64,000 nt of DNA, taken from positions 18,006,469 to 18,070,468 of the forward strand of contig NC_057790.1 in the NCBI RefSeq assembly GCF_014905175.1, read 5' to 3'. Source of the DNA: Aphidius gifuensis. Its lineage: Eukaryota; Arthropoda; Insecta; Hymenoptera; Braconidae. Position numbers and translations under genes: made by a program. The notes under the pieces are model-generated. The model saw nothing but the letters and a program-made list of their open reading frames with translations. It had not been told where the DNA came from and ran no database searches. Below are positions 27,101 to 38,988 of this stretch, one piece after another. Every line of letters begins with the position of its first letter. Position 1 is the stretch's first letter.

Positions 27101-28906
27101 TAGTCAATTTAATTTTTCCGCAAAGAAAAACAAAACAATTTAAAATAAGAAATAAATTTACCATGGGACCCATTGGCCCTGCAAGACCAGGTGCACCAAA
27201 ACTTCCTTTTTCACCAGGCAATCCTTGATCACCTTTGGCACCATCCAAACCAGGTAATCCAGGATGTCCTTTAAGCCCAGGTAATCCAGCCATTCCTGGT
27301 AAACCAACTGGACCACGTGCACCTGGACTTCCTGGTCTACCAGCTTCTCCATCTTCTCCCTCTTCACCCTTGCAAAATAAATAACAATAAATTATGTTAT
27401 TTAATTTGTCAAATTTAATTAATTATCAATAAATAATATTACATCTTTTCCTGGAAAACCTGGTAATCCTCTTGGTCCTGGTGTACCAGGGGAACCAGGT
27501 GGACCAGCATCTCCTGGATCACCACGAAGACCCATTGGTCCTGGTGGTCCAGTAAGCCCAGGATTTCCTACAAAAAATAAAAGTTAATTTAAAATTGAAA
27601 AAAAAAAATATTAAATTATTTTAAAACATGTATACCTTGAAGTCCTCTGGGTCCAGGTGGACCCACTGCTGCTTGAAGATATCCCAATGGATTATAAAGT
27701 GGTGAAGCAGCATCAGTTGGTCCTTTGTCATTGTTCACTTGGGACATTGCTAATTGTCGATAGTACAATGACATCTTAAATTAAAAACAATAAATAATCA
27801 ATTTTTTTATTTCACTTTTATGTTATTAAAACATTTCAAGTTACTTACGTCAGAAGGTGGTCCAGGTAGACCAGATGATCCATCATTCCCAGGTATCCCT
27901 GGATAACCAGGTGTACCATCATCTCCCGATCTTCCTGGTTCACCCTATATTCATATTTATTTTTTTTGTTACTAAAATAAATTTTTTTTAATTTAATTAT
28001 AATAATAAACTTGCCTGAATACTTGTAAATGTTTTAATTTGAATACTCTCGCCTGGATTAAGCTCAGATGACTAAAATGAATACATAATTATTTAATGAT
28101 CAAAATCAATTTTAATATTAAATTATCTGAATTATATTTATTACCTTTAAATAATCTGTCTTGTTAAATTGGACCGATGCTAAATATAAATTTAATTAAT
28201 AAAATATAATAATAGAAATTTTATTTATAAAATTTTTTTTTTATATAAATACCTTCGTAAGGTACTGATGTCATTTCACCTGGTTCAGTAACTCCTTCAG
28301 TTTCTAAAAATATCAAATTTATAAATATATTTATTTATTTTTATTTTTATTTTATCGAGATAAAAAAAAATATTACCATTATTCTTTTGATAAACTTGCG
28401 ATCTTGTTGTAGTTTCTATAAATGAAAAATATTATATATAAAATTAATTACTATTACATGCGATAATCTCAATTACAAATAATTTACTAATTCATTTGGT
28501 CGTATAAAATTGTGAGATGGGTCACATACTTTACAAAGACTTCCGGCAATGTTCGATAAGCAAATTAATTAATAACGTGTTCTTAAGAGTGGCACAAGTC
28601 AAGTGCCTCTTAACAATCCACATCCACATTATTATTTTAAATTAAAAAAATAAATAAATCAATAAATAAAACAGTTGAATTAAAAAGTACATATATTAAA
28701 AATATAATTTTAAAAACAAACAAACCAGTTGAATTATCCTCATCGTATGAATAATCATAGTAATCTTTTTCATCATACTCAGTTGATCCTTGTGCATTTT
28801 TTTTGGATCTTATTTTTCTTTTTTTTGCTGTTCCAGCTTGTAGAGTTTGTAAAAATACAATATAAATAATTATTATTAGTAAAAATATATGAAATTTTTT
28901 CGACAT
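24109..28906 (-). CDS. Fibrillar-type collagen alpha chain with COLFI domain
   Basis: I traced 21 coding exons on the minus strand from the ATG at 28,906 to the TAA at 24,109; borders are consistent and sum to 1,011 aa. Exons in gene order: 28,726-28,906; 28,377-28,415; 28,253-28,303; 28,145-28,179; 28,015-28,071; 27,849-27,944; 27,636-27,774; 27,443-27,567; 27,162-27,368; 26,988-27,086; 26,645-26,897; 26,509-26,552; 26,117-26,432; 25,924-26,031; 25,789-25,823; 25,632-25,721; 25,409-25,553; 25,100-25,336; 24,811-25,041; 24,329-24,729; 24,109-24,255. Order: signal peptide, a basic then Tyr/Asp/Glu-rich N-propeptide without a TSPN or VWC domain, a short Gly-X-Y block and linker, a long Gly-X-Y triple helix, a telopeptide, then a COLFI C-propeptide (GDYWIDPNEGE, CDAKNHATC, LTYHCRNSVAY, WIEISPVCYH). 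COLFI directs trimerisation of secreted fibrillar collagens. It has six cysteines rather than eight. One intron uses a GC donor. Confidence 0.92.
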
Positions 28907-30808
28907 ATTTTCACTCAACTTTCAATAGAAAAAATAAAAAAAAAGTTATAATAATTTTTCGAGTTAACTCTTTGCAAGACTGATGACAACTAAACTTGTG
29001 ACAAGCTTAGATCTAGTTTAAAGTTTAAAAATTTACATCAAGTCGTCTCATCATCATCATCATCATCTTGGCTAATATTTTCTTTATTTATTTTGTTTTT
29101 TTTTTTTACAAGAAAATAACTCCCACCCGAATGACCTGCAAAAGACATTTCTTTCTAACTCGTCGATTGGTTACCACATTGCATTTGTCAAGTGGATGCA
29201 AACCATTATCAATAGAATATTATTTTTTTCTTTTTTTAAGTATCATCGAATGTCCATTTCAAATCATTGATATATTTAAAAAACTAATTCATTACATTGC
29301 ATAAATTTTATATTAAAAAATAAAAACGTTCAACAGTATTTAATTTTGAATAAAAAAAAAAAAATTATTTAAAATTATTATACCAACAAACAAATTAGTA
29401 TTTAAAGACAATTTAATTTTGCATTATTTAAACTTAATGAGAAAAACAATTAGATGAAAATTAGTATGCAATGTATTATTTTAATTATTTTTTTTTTTAT
29501 TCTTAAATGAACTATGAATTTAAATAAAAGACAAAAAAAATTTTTAGCAAGTGCTTGACCTACATAGCCAGATGGCTAATTTTTTTTTGTTTTTATTTAT
29601 TTTATTTATTTTATTTGCGCATAAAATAAGTGTCATTGCAGCTGGTTCTTTGAAGTACTGTCCCATTGCAACTTCTTGGAAAAAAAAAGGACTGTTGTCT
29701 AGTTAACGTAAAATCACAAATATGAATCTTTTAATCATGCTCTAGATAAAGAAAATTACAAAACAAATTCAACATGACTGCAATGTATTTGTGCCAATAA
29801 ACATTTGTTAAATTAAAATTATTATTTTGGCCGCATTTCATATGTTACTTATCATACGAATGCATTTAATTGTAATAAAGCGTAAATTGATCTGCGGCAA
29901 TCGTTGAATAAATCAAAGTTGGATGATTTTTTTTTTTATTGTCTCTATAAAGAAGAAGTAGTTTTTAATACATTTCATTTTTTACATTTCAACTTTATTA
30001 TTATTATTTTTATAATAAAAGAAAAAATTATACTTTGAGTTATTTAAATTCTCTTATCATGATGACTTTTAATTGTCTAAAAATCACAAGAATTTATAAA
30101 CCAAATGATTGTTGAAGTAATCATCATTTTAACTTACAAATACGTTAAATATAATTTATAATTATCTTAATAAACATCTCGAGGCATAACAACAAGAAAA
30201 AATAAAACAATAATTTTCCAGGAATTTTTTTATTTTCTTATTTACAAAACTACTCATACAATGTTTAGTTTTAGTTTTTTTTTTTTTTGACAAGAAAAAA
30301 ATAAAATAAATCCATTTTACATTATTTATTAAAGTTACTGAATAATATTTTACTCAAACAGTAATTATTGAATTGAAATAATAAGAAATCAAAGATTAAT
30401 TATGAAAAAAAAAAAAAATATATATTTTATGCCATTATTTATTGATTATTTATTATAAAAATGAAAAAGAGAAAAAAAAATTATATACGTAATAAGTTAT
30501 AATAATAATCTAATGTTTGTTCATAATAATTGTCATATCAATTATTTTTTTTTTTTTGATTAAACTTCTAAAGAAAACACGAGAAAAAAAAAATTTATTT
30601 TAATGAAAAACAAAAAACAAATATTATTTCTATTATTATTAATTTTTTTGTTTTGGAATATTTAAAAAAAAAAAGATATTGTTAATTAATATTAATATAA
30701 CATTAACTAATAATATGATTTTTTTTTAAAACAAAATAAAATATAATTTAAAAAAAAAAAGAACTGATTAATATTTTAAAAAGAAAAAATGATATAATAA
30801 ATATTTAT
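28907..30808. other. Intergenic, between collagen start and SMC1 end
   Basis: AT-rich DNA upstream of the minus-strand collagen and downstream of the minus-strand SMC1. It should hold the collagen promoter and the SMC1 3' UTR. Beyond homopolymers and ATTTATT-type polyadenylation-like words near 30,800 I see no distinct feature. Confidence 0.5.
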
Positions 30809-33800
30809 TTATTGAGGATAAGTAGTTAAATCAAGTGTCAATACTTTACTCTCTAAACATCCACCAACATCAGGACAAATACCAACAAGTGCATCAGCAT
30901 GACAATAAAATTCTTCTTTCAATGATATAACAATTGTTTGTAATGAATTTGTTTTATCTCTGATATAACTAGCAACTTTTCCAATATTAGTATTATCTAA
31001 TGCAGCATCAATTTCATCAAGTACAAAAAATGGAGCTGGTTGAAATGAATGTATTGCAAATAATAATGCTAATGCAGCAACAGTTTTTTCACCACCAGAT
31101 AAATTTGACATTGGTTGAAATCTTTTACCAGGTGCAACACAATTATAATTAATACCATCTAAATATGGTTCTTCTGGATTTTCAGGACCTAAAAATGCTT
31201 GTGCTGATTGATTTTTAGCTAAACTTTTATATATTGGATCAATTTCATTAGCAACATGTTCAAAACATGCCATAAATTTATCATGTCTTTCTTTTTTAAC
31301 TTTTTCAAATGCTGTTTTAGCTTTTTTAGCACGTCTTCTTGATTGTTCAAATTCTTCATTTGTTTCATGTAATTTTTCTTTAGCTAAATATAATTTTTGT
31401 ATTGCTTTCATATTTGGTGCTTGTATTTTTTGCATATCACATTGTATTTTATTTAATTCTTTATTAAATTTATCTGTTTCTTTTCTTAAATCATCATCAT
31501 CAATGTCTTTTAAATTATCAGATAATTGTGTATAATCAATTTTTATTTTACTTTCACGTTCATATTGTTGTTGTGTATTTAATGTTGAATCATTATTTGT
31601 TGTTGTATCATTTTGTCCACCACCATTATCATCAGCAATATCTTCCATATTACCATTTAACATTGGTATTGTAATATCTTCCATTTTACATGTCATTAAC
31701 ATTGCATGACGTTCAGCTTTTTTTTCTTCAATTTTAGTATCAACAAGTGCTAATTCTTTTTCAGCTTTTGTTATTTCTTTTTGTGCTGATGCAACATCTT
31801 TTTTACATTTATTCATATCACTTTCTTTTTGATCAACTTCAATTTTAATATTATTTTTATTAACTTTTAATTTTTCCATTTGTGCTTCATCATTATCAAT
31901 TTCATTTTTTTGATTAGCTTCACCTTGTTTAGCTTGTTCAAGTTTATCATCAGCATCTTGTACAGCTCTTTCCCATCTTAATACATTACTTTCAGTATCA
32001 CGTTGATTTTCAAAATCAAGTTGATTATTAATACGATTACATTGATTATCATATTCCATTCTTTTTTTAGCACGTTCTTGTTGTGAACGTAATTCTCTTT
32101 CTTCATATTGACGTATATTTGTAACACCAATTTGTTCACAAAATGATGAAAATACATCATCCTCAACATTATTCATTTTTTCTTTAATATTTTGTATTTC
32201 TTGATCACGTTCATTCATTGTTTTTTCAATTTCACTTATTGTTGGTGCAAATTTATCAAGTTCCATTTGTAATACAGATAATTCATTTTCATGTTCTTTT
32301 ATTTGTTTTTGTGTTGCAACTAAATCATTTTTATTATATTTTAAACGTGTTTCTAAACCACGTATTTGTGATTCAATTGTATTTAATTCAGATTCTTTAC
32401 GTGATTTTTTTAATGAATCACGTAATTCTTCAGTTAATTTTTCTTTTTGTGATTTTAATTGTGACATTTGTTTTTCATCCCAACGTTTAGCTTTTTTAGC
32501 TAAATCCAATGAACCACCAGATATTATACCAGCTTTTTGATAAAATGTACCATCAAGTGCAACACAATCATAACGTGCTTTTTTATCCATTTCATATGCA
32601 ACTTTATTTGCATCTTCTGGTGTTTCACATACTAATGCATTATTTGTTGCAAATAATACAGCTCTATCAATGTCTTTTGGTGAAAAATGTAATACATCAT
32701 ATAATAATTTTACATTTTTTGGCTCTTGTATATTACGTAAACGTTCTTTCAATGGTTTAGCTTGTATATAATCAAGTGGTAAAAATGTTTCTGGTTCTAA
32801 ATATTGTTCTTTTAAATATTGTATACATTGACGTGCTGTTTTTTCAGTATCAACAACAATTGCTTCCATATATTTACCCAATACTTTTGTTATAGCAACA
32901 TTATATCTTTTATGGATTGGTTCACACATATTATACATTCTATCATAAACACCAGGAAATAGCCCTTTAAAATTAGCAACAATTTCAGTTTTTTTTTTAG
33001 TTCTTGATACTTCATGTTTATCAACTTTAGCATCACCCAATTGTTCAGATATTCTTTCAAGTTCTCTTTGTAAATTTTGTATTTTATCTTTTGATGTACC
33101 AACATCTGATTGTAAATCAGTACGTAATTTTTTTTGATCATCCAGAGCAATTTCTGATGTACGTATATGTTCATCTAATTTTTCAATTCTTTTTAATGCT
33201 TCATCTTTCATATGTCCTTTTTGTTTTAATTTATTTTCAATATCTGTTTTTTTACGACTTTCATTATCTAAACGATCTTGATCTGATTTTTGTTCACGAT
33301 TAATTGAATCTAACATTTGTAAATATCTTGCTGATTGTTTACCAGCTTCTTCTTTTAAACGATTATATTCACGTACTTGTTCATCTTCAAGTTGTACATC
33401 ACGTCCTTGTGATTGTGATTGTCCAGCAATTGATGCTTCATATGTTGCTTTAGCTTCTTCAACTTGACGTAATTCTTCTTGTAATGCTTCAATATCTTTT
33501 TTATGTGCTTCATCAGCTGTTTTAGCTTGTATTAATGATTTTTTAGCTGATTCAACTTTTTTTTGCATATGTGCAACACGTTCTTTAGCTTTTATAAATG
33601 TTGGCCTTTTTTTAGTTATTTCAACTTCAACTTCACGTATTTCTTGTTCAATTTTAGCTAAATTTCTTGTTAATTTACCTGAATCTTGTTTTTTATCTTT
33701 TAATATATCATCAGCTTTTTCTTTTTCTTTTTTACATTTATCAACTTTTATTAATTTTTTTTTATAATCATTTTCATAATCTTCAATACTACGTTCATTA

Positions 33801-34844
33801 TGATAAAGACGAAATAATTGTAATTCAATTTGTTTTTCACTATATTCTTCTTTTAAACGTTGATATTTTTCAGCTTCTTCTTTTTCTAATTTTGCCTCCT
33901 TTCTTTCAGCAGCAATACCTTTTTTTTTTTGATATGAACATTGTGTTTCTTCTTCAGCACGTAACATTTCATGTCTTAATCTTTCATATTCATTTTTTAA
34001 TGCACCAGAATTTGATATTTCTTCAAATAATGCTGTACGTTCTTTTGGATTTTTCATTGCAATTGATTCAACAGCACCTTGAAATACTAAAAAATTTTTA
34101 GCTTTTACATTAATACCAAGATGTTCAAGTTCAGTTAAATAAACTTGACTTGTTACTATTGAACCATTAATACGATGTTCAGATGATGAACCTTGTACTG
34201 AACGCATATAACTTTTATCACTACCATCTTCTAATTCAAACACAGCTGTTACTGATGCACTTCTTGATACTGGTTTTCCAACTGATGCACCATGTATAAG
34301 CTCATTAAATCTTCTGACACGTAGACTACTTGTTTTTTCACCCATAACAAAACTTATGGCATCCATAAAATTTGATTTACCTGGAAAGAAAATAAAAAAA
34401 AATTTTATTTTCATTAACAAAAAAAATCATCCCTCAATATAAATTTTTAAATTGCTATTTAATTTTTTTGGATAAACACAATTATATAAATGGTGGGAAA
34501 ATAAAGGTCAATGTTTTTAGAAAGATTTGTTATTAAACTGCTTGCTTGCTTTTTTTTTTTTTTTTTTTTTTGACAAAATAAATTTTCTAATATAGTTTAT
34601 CTTTAAACCAATATACAATGCATTGGATAATATTTGAAATTTAATTTATGCAAGTTTAATTGACGAAAAAATAAATATAATAACAAGTTAATAATAATAT
34701 TTTTCTTTTGACGCTTGGTCAACATAACCAACCTGATCCATTTGGTCCAACAACAGCAGTAAATGATTTTAATGGACCAATAACCAATTTTCCTTTGTAA
34801 GATTTAAAGTTTTCCACTTCGATATGTTTTAAAAACGCCGGCAT
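30809..34844 (-). CDS. SMC1: Structural maintenance of chromosomes 1 (cohesin subunit)
   Basis: Two coding exons, 34,733-34,844 and 30,809-34,380, give 1,227 aa, the usual SMC1 size. SMC1 pairs with SMC3 in the cohesin ring that holds sister chromatids and extrudes loops. Seen: MPAFLKHIEVENFKSYKG at the N-terminus; Walker A GPNGSGKSN at 33-41, split by the only intron inside the Gly codon; a long coiled coil rich in Lys/Glu; a hinge around 505-660 (FKGLFPGVYDRM, GIISGGSLD); a second coiled coil; the ABC signature NLSGGEK at 1130; Walker B FFVLDEIDAALD at about 1155; and a C-terminus ending LTLDLTTYPQ. A Gly/Asn/Asp/Thr low-complexity insert interrupts the distal coiled coil (NGGGQNDTTTNND region). 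All ATPase motifs look intact. Having nearly all coding sequence in one exon is notable but not suspicious. Confidence 0.97.
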
Positions 34845-34997
34845 GATGATTTTTTTTTATTGTTTTTATAATTAATATTGATAAATAATTAAACACAGAT
34901 TGGCGCCATAATTTCTTTCATTTTACCAATGTTTTACAACCCAAGCATCTAAAAAGTAAACTGTCGGCTGTCCTCAATTTACATGTAACGCATACAC

Positions 34998-35012
34998 TCA
35001 CACACACACACA
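34998..35012. repeat. (CA)n microsatellite
   Basis: A short perfect CA run upstream of SMC1, followed shortly by a long poly-A tract. Confidence 0.8.
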
Positions 35013-35092
35013 AACATTTATTCTATAAAAAAAAAAAAAAAAAAAAAACAGTTTAATTTTTTTTTTTTATAAATAAAATTAGAAAAAGTCAC

Positions 35093-35203
35093 TTGCGCCA
35101 TCTAGTTGAAAAATTACCGACTGTGGCAGAATTTTACTTATCGACAAAATAATAGTCGATAATTTTTCAACGAGAGGGCGCTTCAAATCCAAAATGGCCG
35201 CGC
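35093..35203. promoter_or_regulatory. SMC1 upstream palindrome with two CTCF-like sites and a YY1/Pho-like site
   Basis: Two 29-bp arms, 35,093-35,121 and 35,155-35,183, are inverted copies matching at 24 of 29 positions. The outer ends read CAACTAGATGGCGC (minus strand) and CAACGAGAGGGCGC (plus strand), close to the CTCF core CCASYAGRKGGCRS. Inside, TTATCGAC (35,138-35,145) and GTCGATAA (35,155-35,162) form an exact inverted pair. Next to it CCAAAATGGCCGCG (35,188-35,201) resembles a YY1/Pho-type promoter element. It lies about 250-340 bp upstream of the SMC1 start codon, so it is probably part of its promoter, perhaps shared with a divergent plus-strand transcript. Confidence 0.55.
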
Positions 35204-35250
35204 CTTTGTTAGAAAAAAAACTTGTGTCGTGACTTTTTACGCTTATATTT

Positions 35251-35830
35251 GCAATAATAATTGTTAAACAATTATAAATTGTTAATAAATCGGTTAATTA
35301 AACTATTCTGAACAAATTGTGATATAAATCAATGCGAACTTTTGTGAATTTTGTCCAAAATTAATGGACATGTCAGAGCTCTTGGAGCTGACAAAAGCAG
35401 CTATGAATTTGTTAAATAATAGACAAATAACATGTAAATATTATGTTTTTTTATTGTTATTAATTATTTAGCGCATAATCAAACATAGTTACGTACTTTT
35501 TATCATAAATTTTGACAAAAAAAAAATTAATTTTCGAGGTTAGGTTGTCATTTTTTAAAAAAAGTTAAACACTTATTTTAGCAATATTAATGATTGAATA
35601 ATTGTAAATTGTTATTTAATCGATCATTTTAATTGTCCTAAACAGATTGTGCTATAAATTGTTGCTGACTTTTGTGAAATTTGACAAAAATAAATGGACA
35701 TGTCAATGGTGTTGGAGCTGACAAAGGAAAATCTTTATTTGGCAAATAATGGACAAATGGTATGTAAATATCGTGTTTTTTTATTTTTATCAATTATTTA
35801 GTGCATAAACAAACATAATTACGTTTTTTT
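35251..35830 (+). repeat. Tandem 330-bp duplication containing a short exon-like frame
   Basis: Two diverged copies (about 35,251-35,510 and 35,581-35,830; offset 330 bp) share the upstream block, an ATG (35,364 and 35,694) and the following 20 or so codons. The frames begin MDMSELLELTKAAMNLL and MDMSMVLELTKENLYL. Copy 2 ends with a good donor (CAAATG|GTATGT, exon end 35,759); in copy 1 the same place reads ACATGT, so the donor is lost. A matching acceptor (TTACAG, exon from 36,325) would give a 42-aa product. The identity of any protein is unknown. Confidence 0.6.
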
Positions 35831-36324
35831 TTTTAATTATTGAGCCAAAAAAAATAAAATACCTAAATGATTCAAGGTCAGATTGTCATTCTTTACAAAG
35901 ACAAAGAACATATCATTTTATTTTTTAATATTTAAAAAAATTTGTTATATATAGCATTGTTGTAGCATCTTTATTGTATAACAATCGTTATTTTTCATTA
36001 TTAACAATCAAAAAGTTGTCAAATATTTAAATATTAATTTTTCTTTGTTTGAGTCAGTTTTGGCTTTGTCAGTTTTTGTTGTCAGTGTTAAGTTCTTATT
36101 TATTCACTTTAAAACTTAATTGTTTACTGTCTATCTGTTAATTTATTATTTATTTATCTATTTTTCATTCATTTACTATTTATTTATTTAATTAATAATT
36201 ATTTATTTGTTTACCATAAACTCAGTAATATCAATTTCAATAATTTTTTGTTTTTGTCAACAATTACTCCAGTTTGAAAAAAATTTATAACATAATGTTT
36301 ATTTAACATTTTTAATGCTTACAG

Positions 36325-37060
36325 GTGACATTAAGTGTAGCTAAAACATCTTATGTGCCAATGTTATTCATTCAACACAATTATTAAAACTGGGTCTAAA
36401 AAAAATGACTAAATTGCTTTGTCAATGAAGCCAAAATCATTTTGGAGTAATGTAAGTTGGATTATATTATTTAAAAAAATTAAAAGTACACTCTAAAATT
36501 TACCCAATAATAATTAATAACTTATTGTTACAGTTGCATCATCAAATTTATCCATGGGAAAAGCATTAGTCTTATGTACGTGAATTAAAATATACGAAAG
36601 CTTCAATGATTGATGCAGATAATAAAAAGAGTTGACTATTTAAAATAATCGAGACAACTGAGATTGTGTTAATGCTAAAATATGACATGCAAATACCAAG
36701 TAAATCGTGTTAATGTTAAAAGTTTTATAAGGTACGTTGACATTAGTTAGTGTTACCAAGTGCTTAAAAAATTGAGTAAATTGTTTATGAACTATTCTAT
36801 AATTCAATGATCATGAAATACTGGTACATTTATACCATCATCAAAATGCACCAAGACCATCCAAATGACATGCATTCATGCTTGAACAATGATGAATCCT
36901 CAATAATGAAAAGTTACTGTCTCAATAAGTCATGAACTATCTGATAAAATATTATTAGCAAACTTTATCTTTGTTTTACTACAAAATTCAATAACATCAT
37001 ATTTATGCTCTTGCTAATGTACCACTAATTGTTGCTATTGGTAAACATTTTGTACCACTT
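36325..37060 (+). pseudogene. Possible decayed gene or noncoding transcript
   Basis: Spliced-looking fragments with short protein-like frames broken by stops occur here: after an acceptor at 36,324; around 36,540-36,700 (fragments such as HQIYPWEKH, SYVRELKYTKASMIDADN, LMLKYDMQIPSK); and around 36,990-37,100 (ANVPLIVAIGKHFVPLDAE). An intron-like GTAAGT...TTACAG pair lies at about 36,451-36,534. No frame is continuous and I cannot name a parent gene. It may be a decayed copy of a conserved gene, or a noncoding RNA whose frames are chance. Confidence 0.3.
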
Positions 37061-37099
37061 GATGCTGAGCTAAATCTACTTTCAACGAAAATAATTTGG

Positions 37100-37615
37100 T
37101 AGGTCGGTTGTTGTTGTTGTTGTTGCTCATCGATCAACACGTGTTAGTGCTTGGAGAATCGGCCGCCTCTGCCCGAAAGAATGTAACAAGCATTCTCACG
37201 CTTGCTCACAAAGCCATATGTTAAGTGTTAACAACAACTGACTCGAGAGATCTCTTTTTTTTCGAGCCTGATAGACTATTTCCAAATAATAACAATAATA
37301 AAATATTCATTTAAAAAGTGTTAAATAGAAGGAAAAAAAAAGAACTGATTCGTAAACTATATAGGTCAATAATATTTTGGTTTTTTTCGGTAACAAGTGG
37401 TGTAATATTCATGATGGTGAAAAGTGTTTAAAAAAATAAGTGAAAAGTGGTGATTATTGTTTTGTGTGTGTAGTGCTTGTTTTGTGTGTGTGATCATTGA
37501 TCAATAACCATTGAACCTGTTGCTGATCAGATTGAATCATCACATGAACTACATGGAGTGCAGTATCCTGAGCAATTTGATGACCAGTGTGGGAAGATGA
37601 ACATCCGCTAAAAAG
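37100..37615 (+). other. Candidate 5' UTR exon
   Basis: A GC-richer segment ending in a good donor (AAAAG|GTAGGA at 37,615). It includes a GTT repeat near 37,110 and several short uORF-like ATGs but no long frame. It could be the first exon of a plus-strand transcript continuing to the right. The partner exon is not identified. Confidence 0.35.
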
Positions 37616-38529
37616 GTAGGATTTTATTTAATTTATTGCATTGATATAATTGCGTATGGTCTTGATTGTAATTTGTAACTCTCCATGATAGTCCCCAATA
37701 TATTCTCTAGGTCATCTTGCTTTAACAGCTAGCTTTAAATTTGATACCTAAGCTACTGTTTAGATCACACACTTATCGTTATCGTTATCATGTACACCAA
37801 GGTACATCATATATCAGTGTGTATATATAGAAACCCCAAGTAGCTTATTATAAAATGCATTAAAATTTGCAATATTATATTTTATTTTTTTCATACCGCT
37901 TTATAATGTGTCATTTAAAAATTTTGTGTCCGTTAAACATAAAACAATACAGTGTTTTAATTTTTAAAGTAAGTAAGTATAATATTTGTACAACGTTTTT
38001 TAAATTTTTAAATTTTAAATACTATTTGTTATATATTTTTTTTTTCTTTTTTTGTGTGTCGGTGCATCGAGTTAGTAGAAATTTTCATTTAAAAGATGGC
38101 AGTGCAACATAATTATATTGATGATTTTCTTTTATGAAAGAGATAATCATTTATTAATACATTTTTAAAAATACCATTATTTATTTATTTATTTCTGATC
38201 ATTGGAATGTAAATCTATAAAAATTTTCGTGAAATAAAAATAAACCATAGTATCCTATGACGCAAATCAGTGAGCTTTAATTTGCATAGAAAAAAAAAAA
38301 ACGACAGTTTGTTGTTTTAATTAAAAAACAGAAACTAATTGAATTAAAGGGAGAAAAAAAATAAAACAAATCAAAATCAATAATTTAAAACTAATTAAAT
38401 AAAGATTAATATTTATTTATTTTAAAGTAACGTATTATTTATTTTTTATTATTATTATTTTATTATTTATTTAAACGAATAAAGTAACTATTTTTTTTTT
38501 TTTTTGTCCAAGTAAAATATTTTTATCAT

Positions 38530-38988
38530 TTATTTTCCTCCTAATTTTATGAAACCTCTATAACGATCATCAGTTGGTTCTCCTGGAGGATACTCATTAG
38601 TTGGTAATATTTCTTTTAAAAGTCTAATTGATTCTTCTGGAACCAATGAATTTTTTGATAATACTTGTTGTGATTTATTTTTTTGAGATAAATTAGTAGT
38701 AAGTTTTGTTTGACTTTCATTGTCAGACAATTTACATGAAAAACAAACACTACGTTTTAATTTAAGCGGACTCTGTAAAAGAAAAAAAATACATTATTAT
38801 TATACTATTTTTTAAAATTATTATTATATTATTTTTTAAAATTATTATTTATAATTTTATCATCAACTTACCATTACTGGTGATATATCATTGTGTTGAT
38901 CAATTGGATTTGACACTACAACTATGATCAATGTAATCCCAATTATTAAAATTACCGATAATATTTTCGGTTTTTTAAAAGAAAACAT
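38530..38988 (-). CDS. Small unknown protein with N-terminal signal/anchor segment
   Basis: Two exons, 38,872-38,988 and 38,530-38,772, joined in frame by a GT-AG intron, encode 119 aa. Residues about 7-26 are a strongly hydrophobic Ile/Leu/Val segment after a basic start (MFSFKKPK), so it is either secreted or a single-pass anchored protein. The mature part is polar, with a basic LKLKRS stretch immediately before a CFSC pair (the only cysteines), then a Ser/Gln/Lys-rich linker, a LLKEILPTNEYPPGEPTDD segment and a C-terminus ending KLGGK. I do not recognise a family. A processed peptide precursor is conceivable because of the KR dibasic site, but no amidation-type repeat is seen. It lies upstream of stomatin on the opposite strand. 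Confidence 0.7.

Noticed and set aside
28582..28613. Hairpin in collagen intron 1 (TTAAGAGTGGCAC with GTGCCTCTTAA) as a microRNA
   Set aside because: The stem is only about 11-12 bp and the loop about 5 bases, far shorter than a microRNA precursor. It also holds a TCAAGTG word (NK2-type site), but one site alone is weak.
32218..34101. Plus-strand frames inside SMC1
   Set aside because: They are antisense shadows of the minus-strand SMC1 coding exon, hydrophobic only because they complement Lys/Glu/Gln codons.
36540..37100. Named pseudogene parent for the broken frames (an exosome RRP42-like reading was considered)
   Set aside because: Similarity of ANVPLIVAIGKHFV to that family rests on a handful of residues and no second block agrees, so no parent is claimed.
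38200..38225. miR-1-like string TGGAATGTAAA
   Set aside because: The match stops after the seed region and no complementary arm for a hairpin lies nearby.
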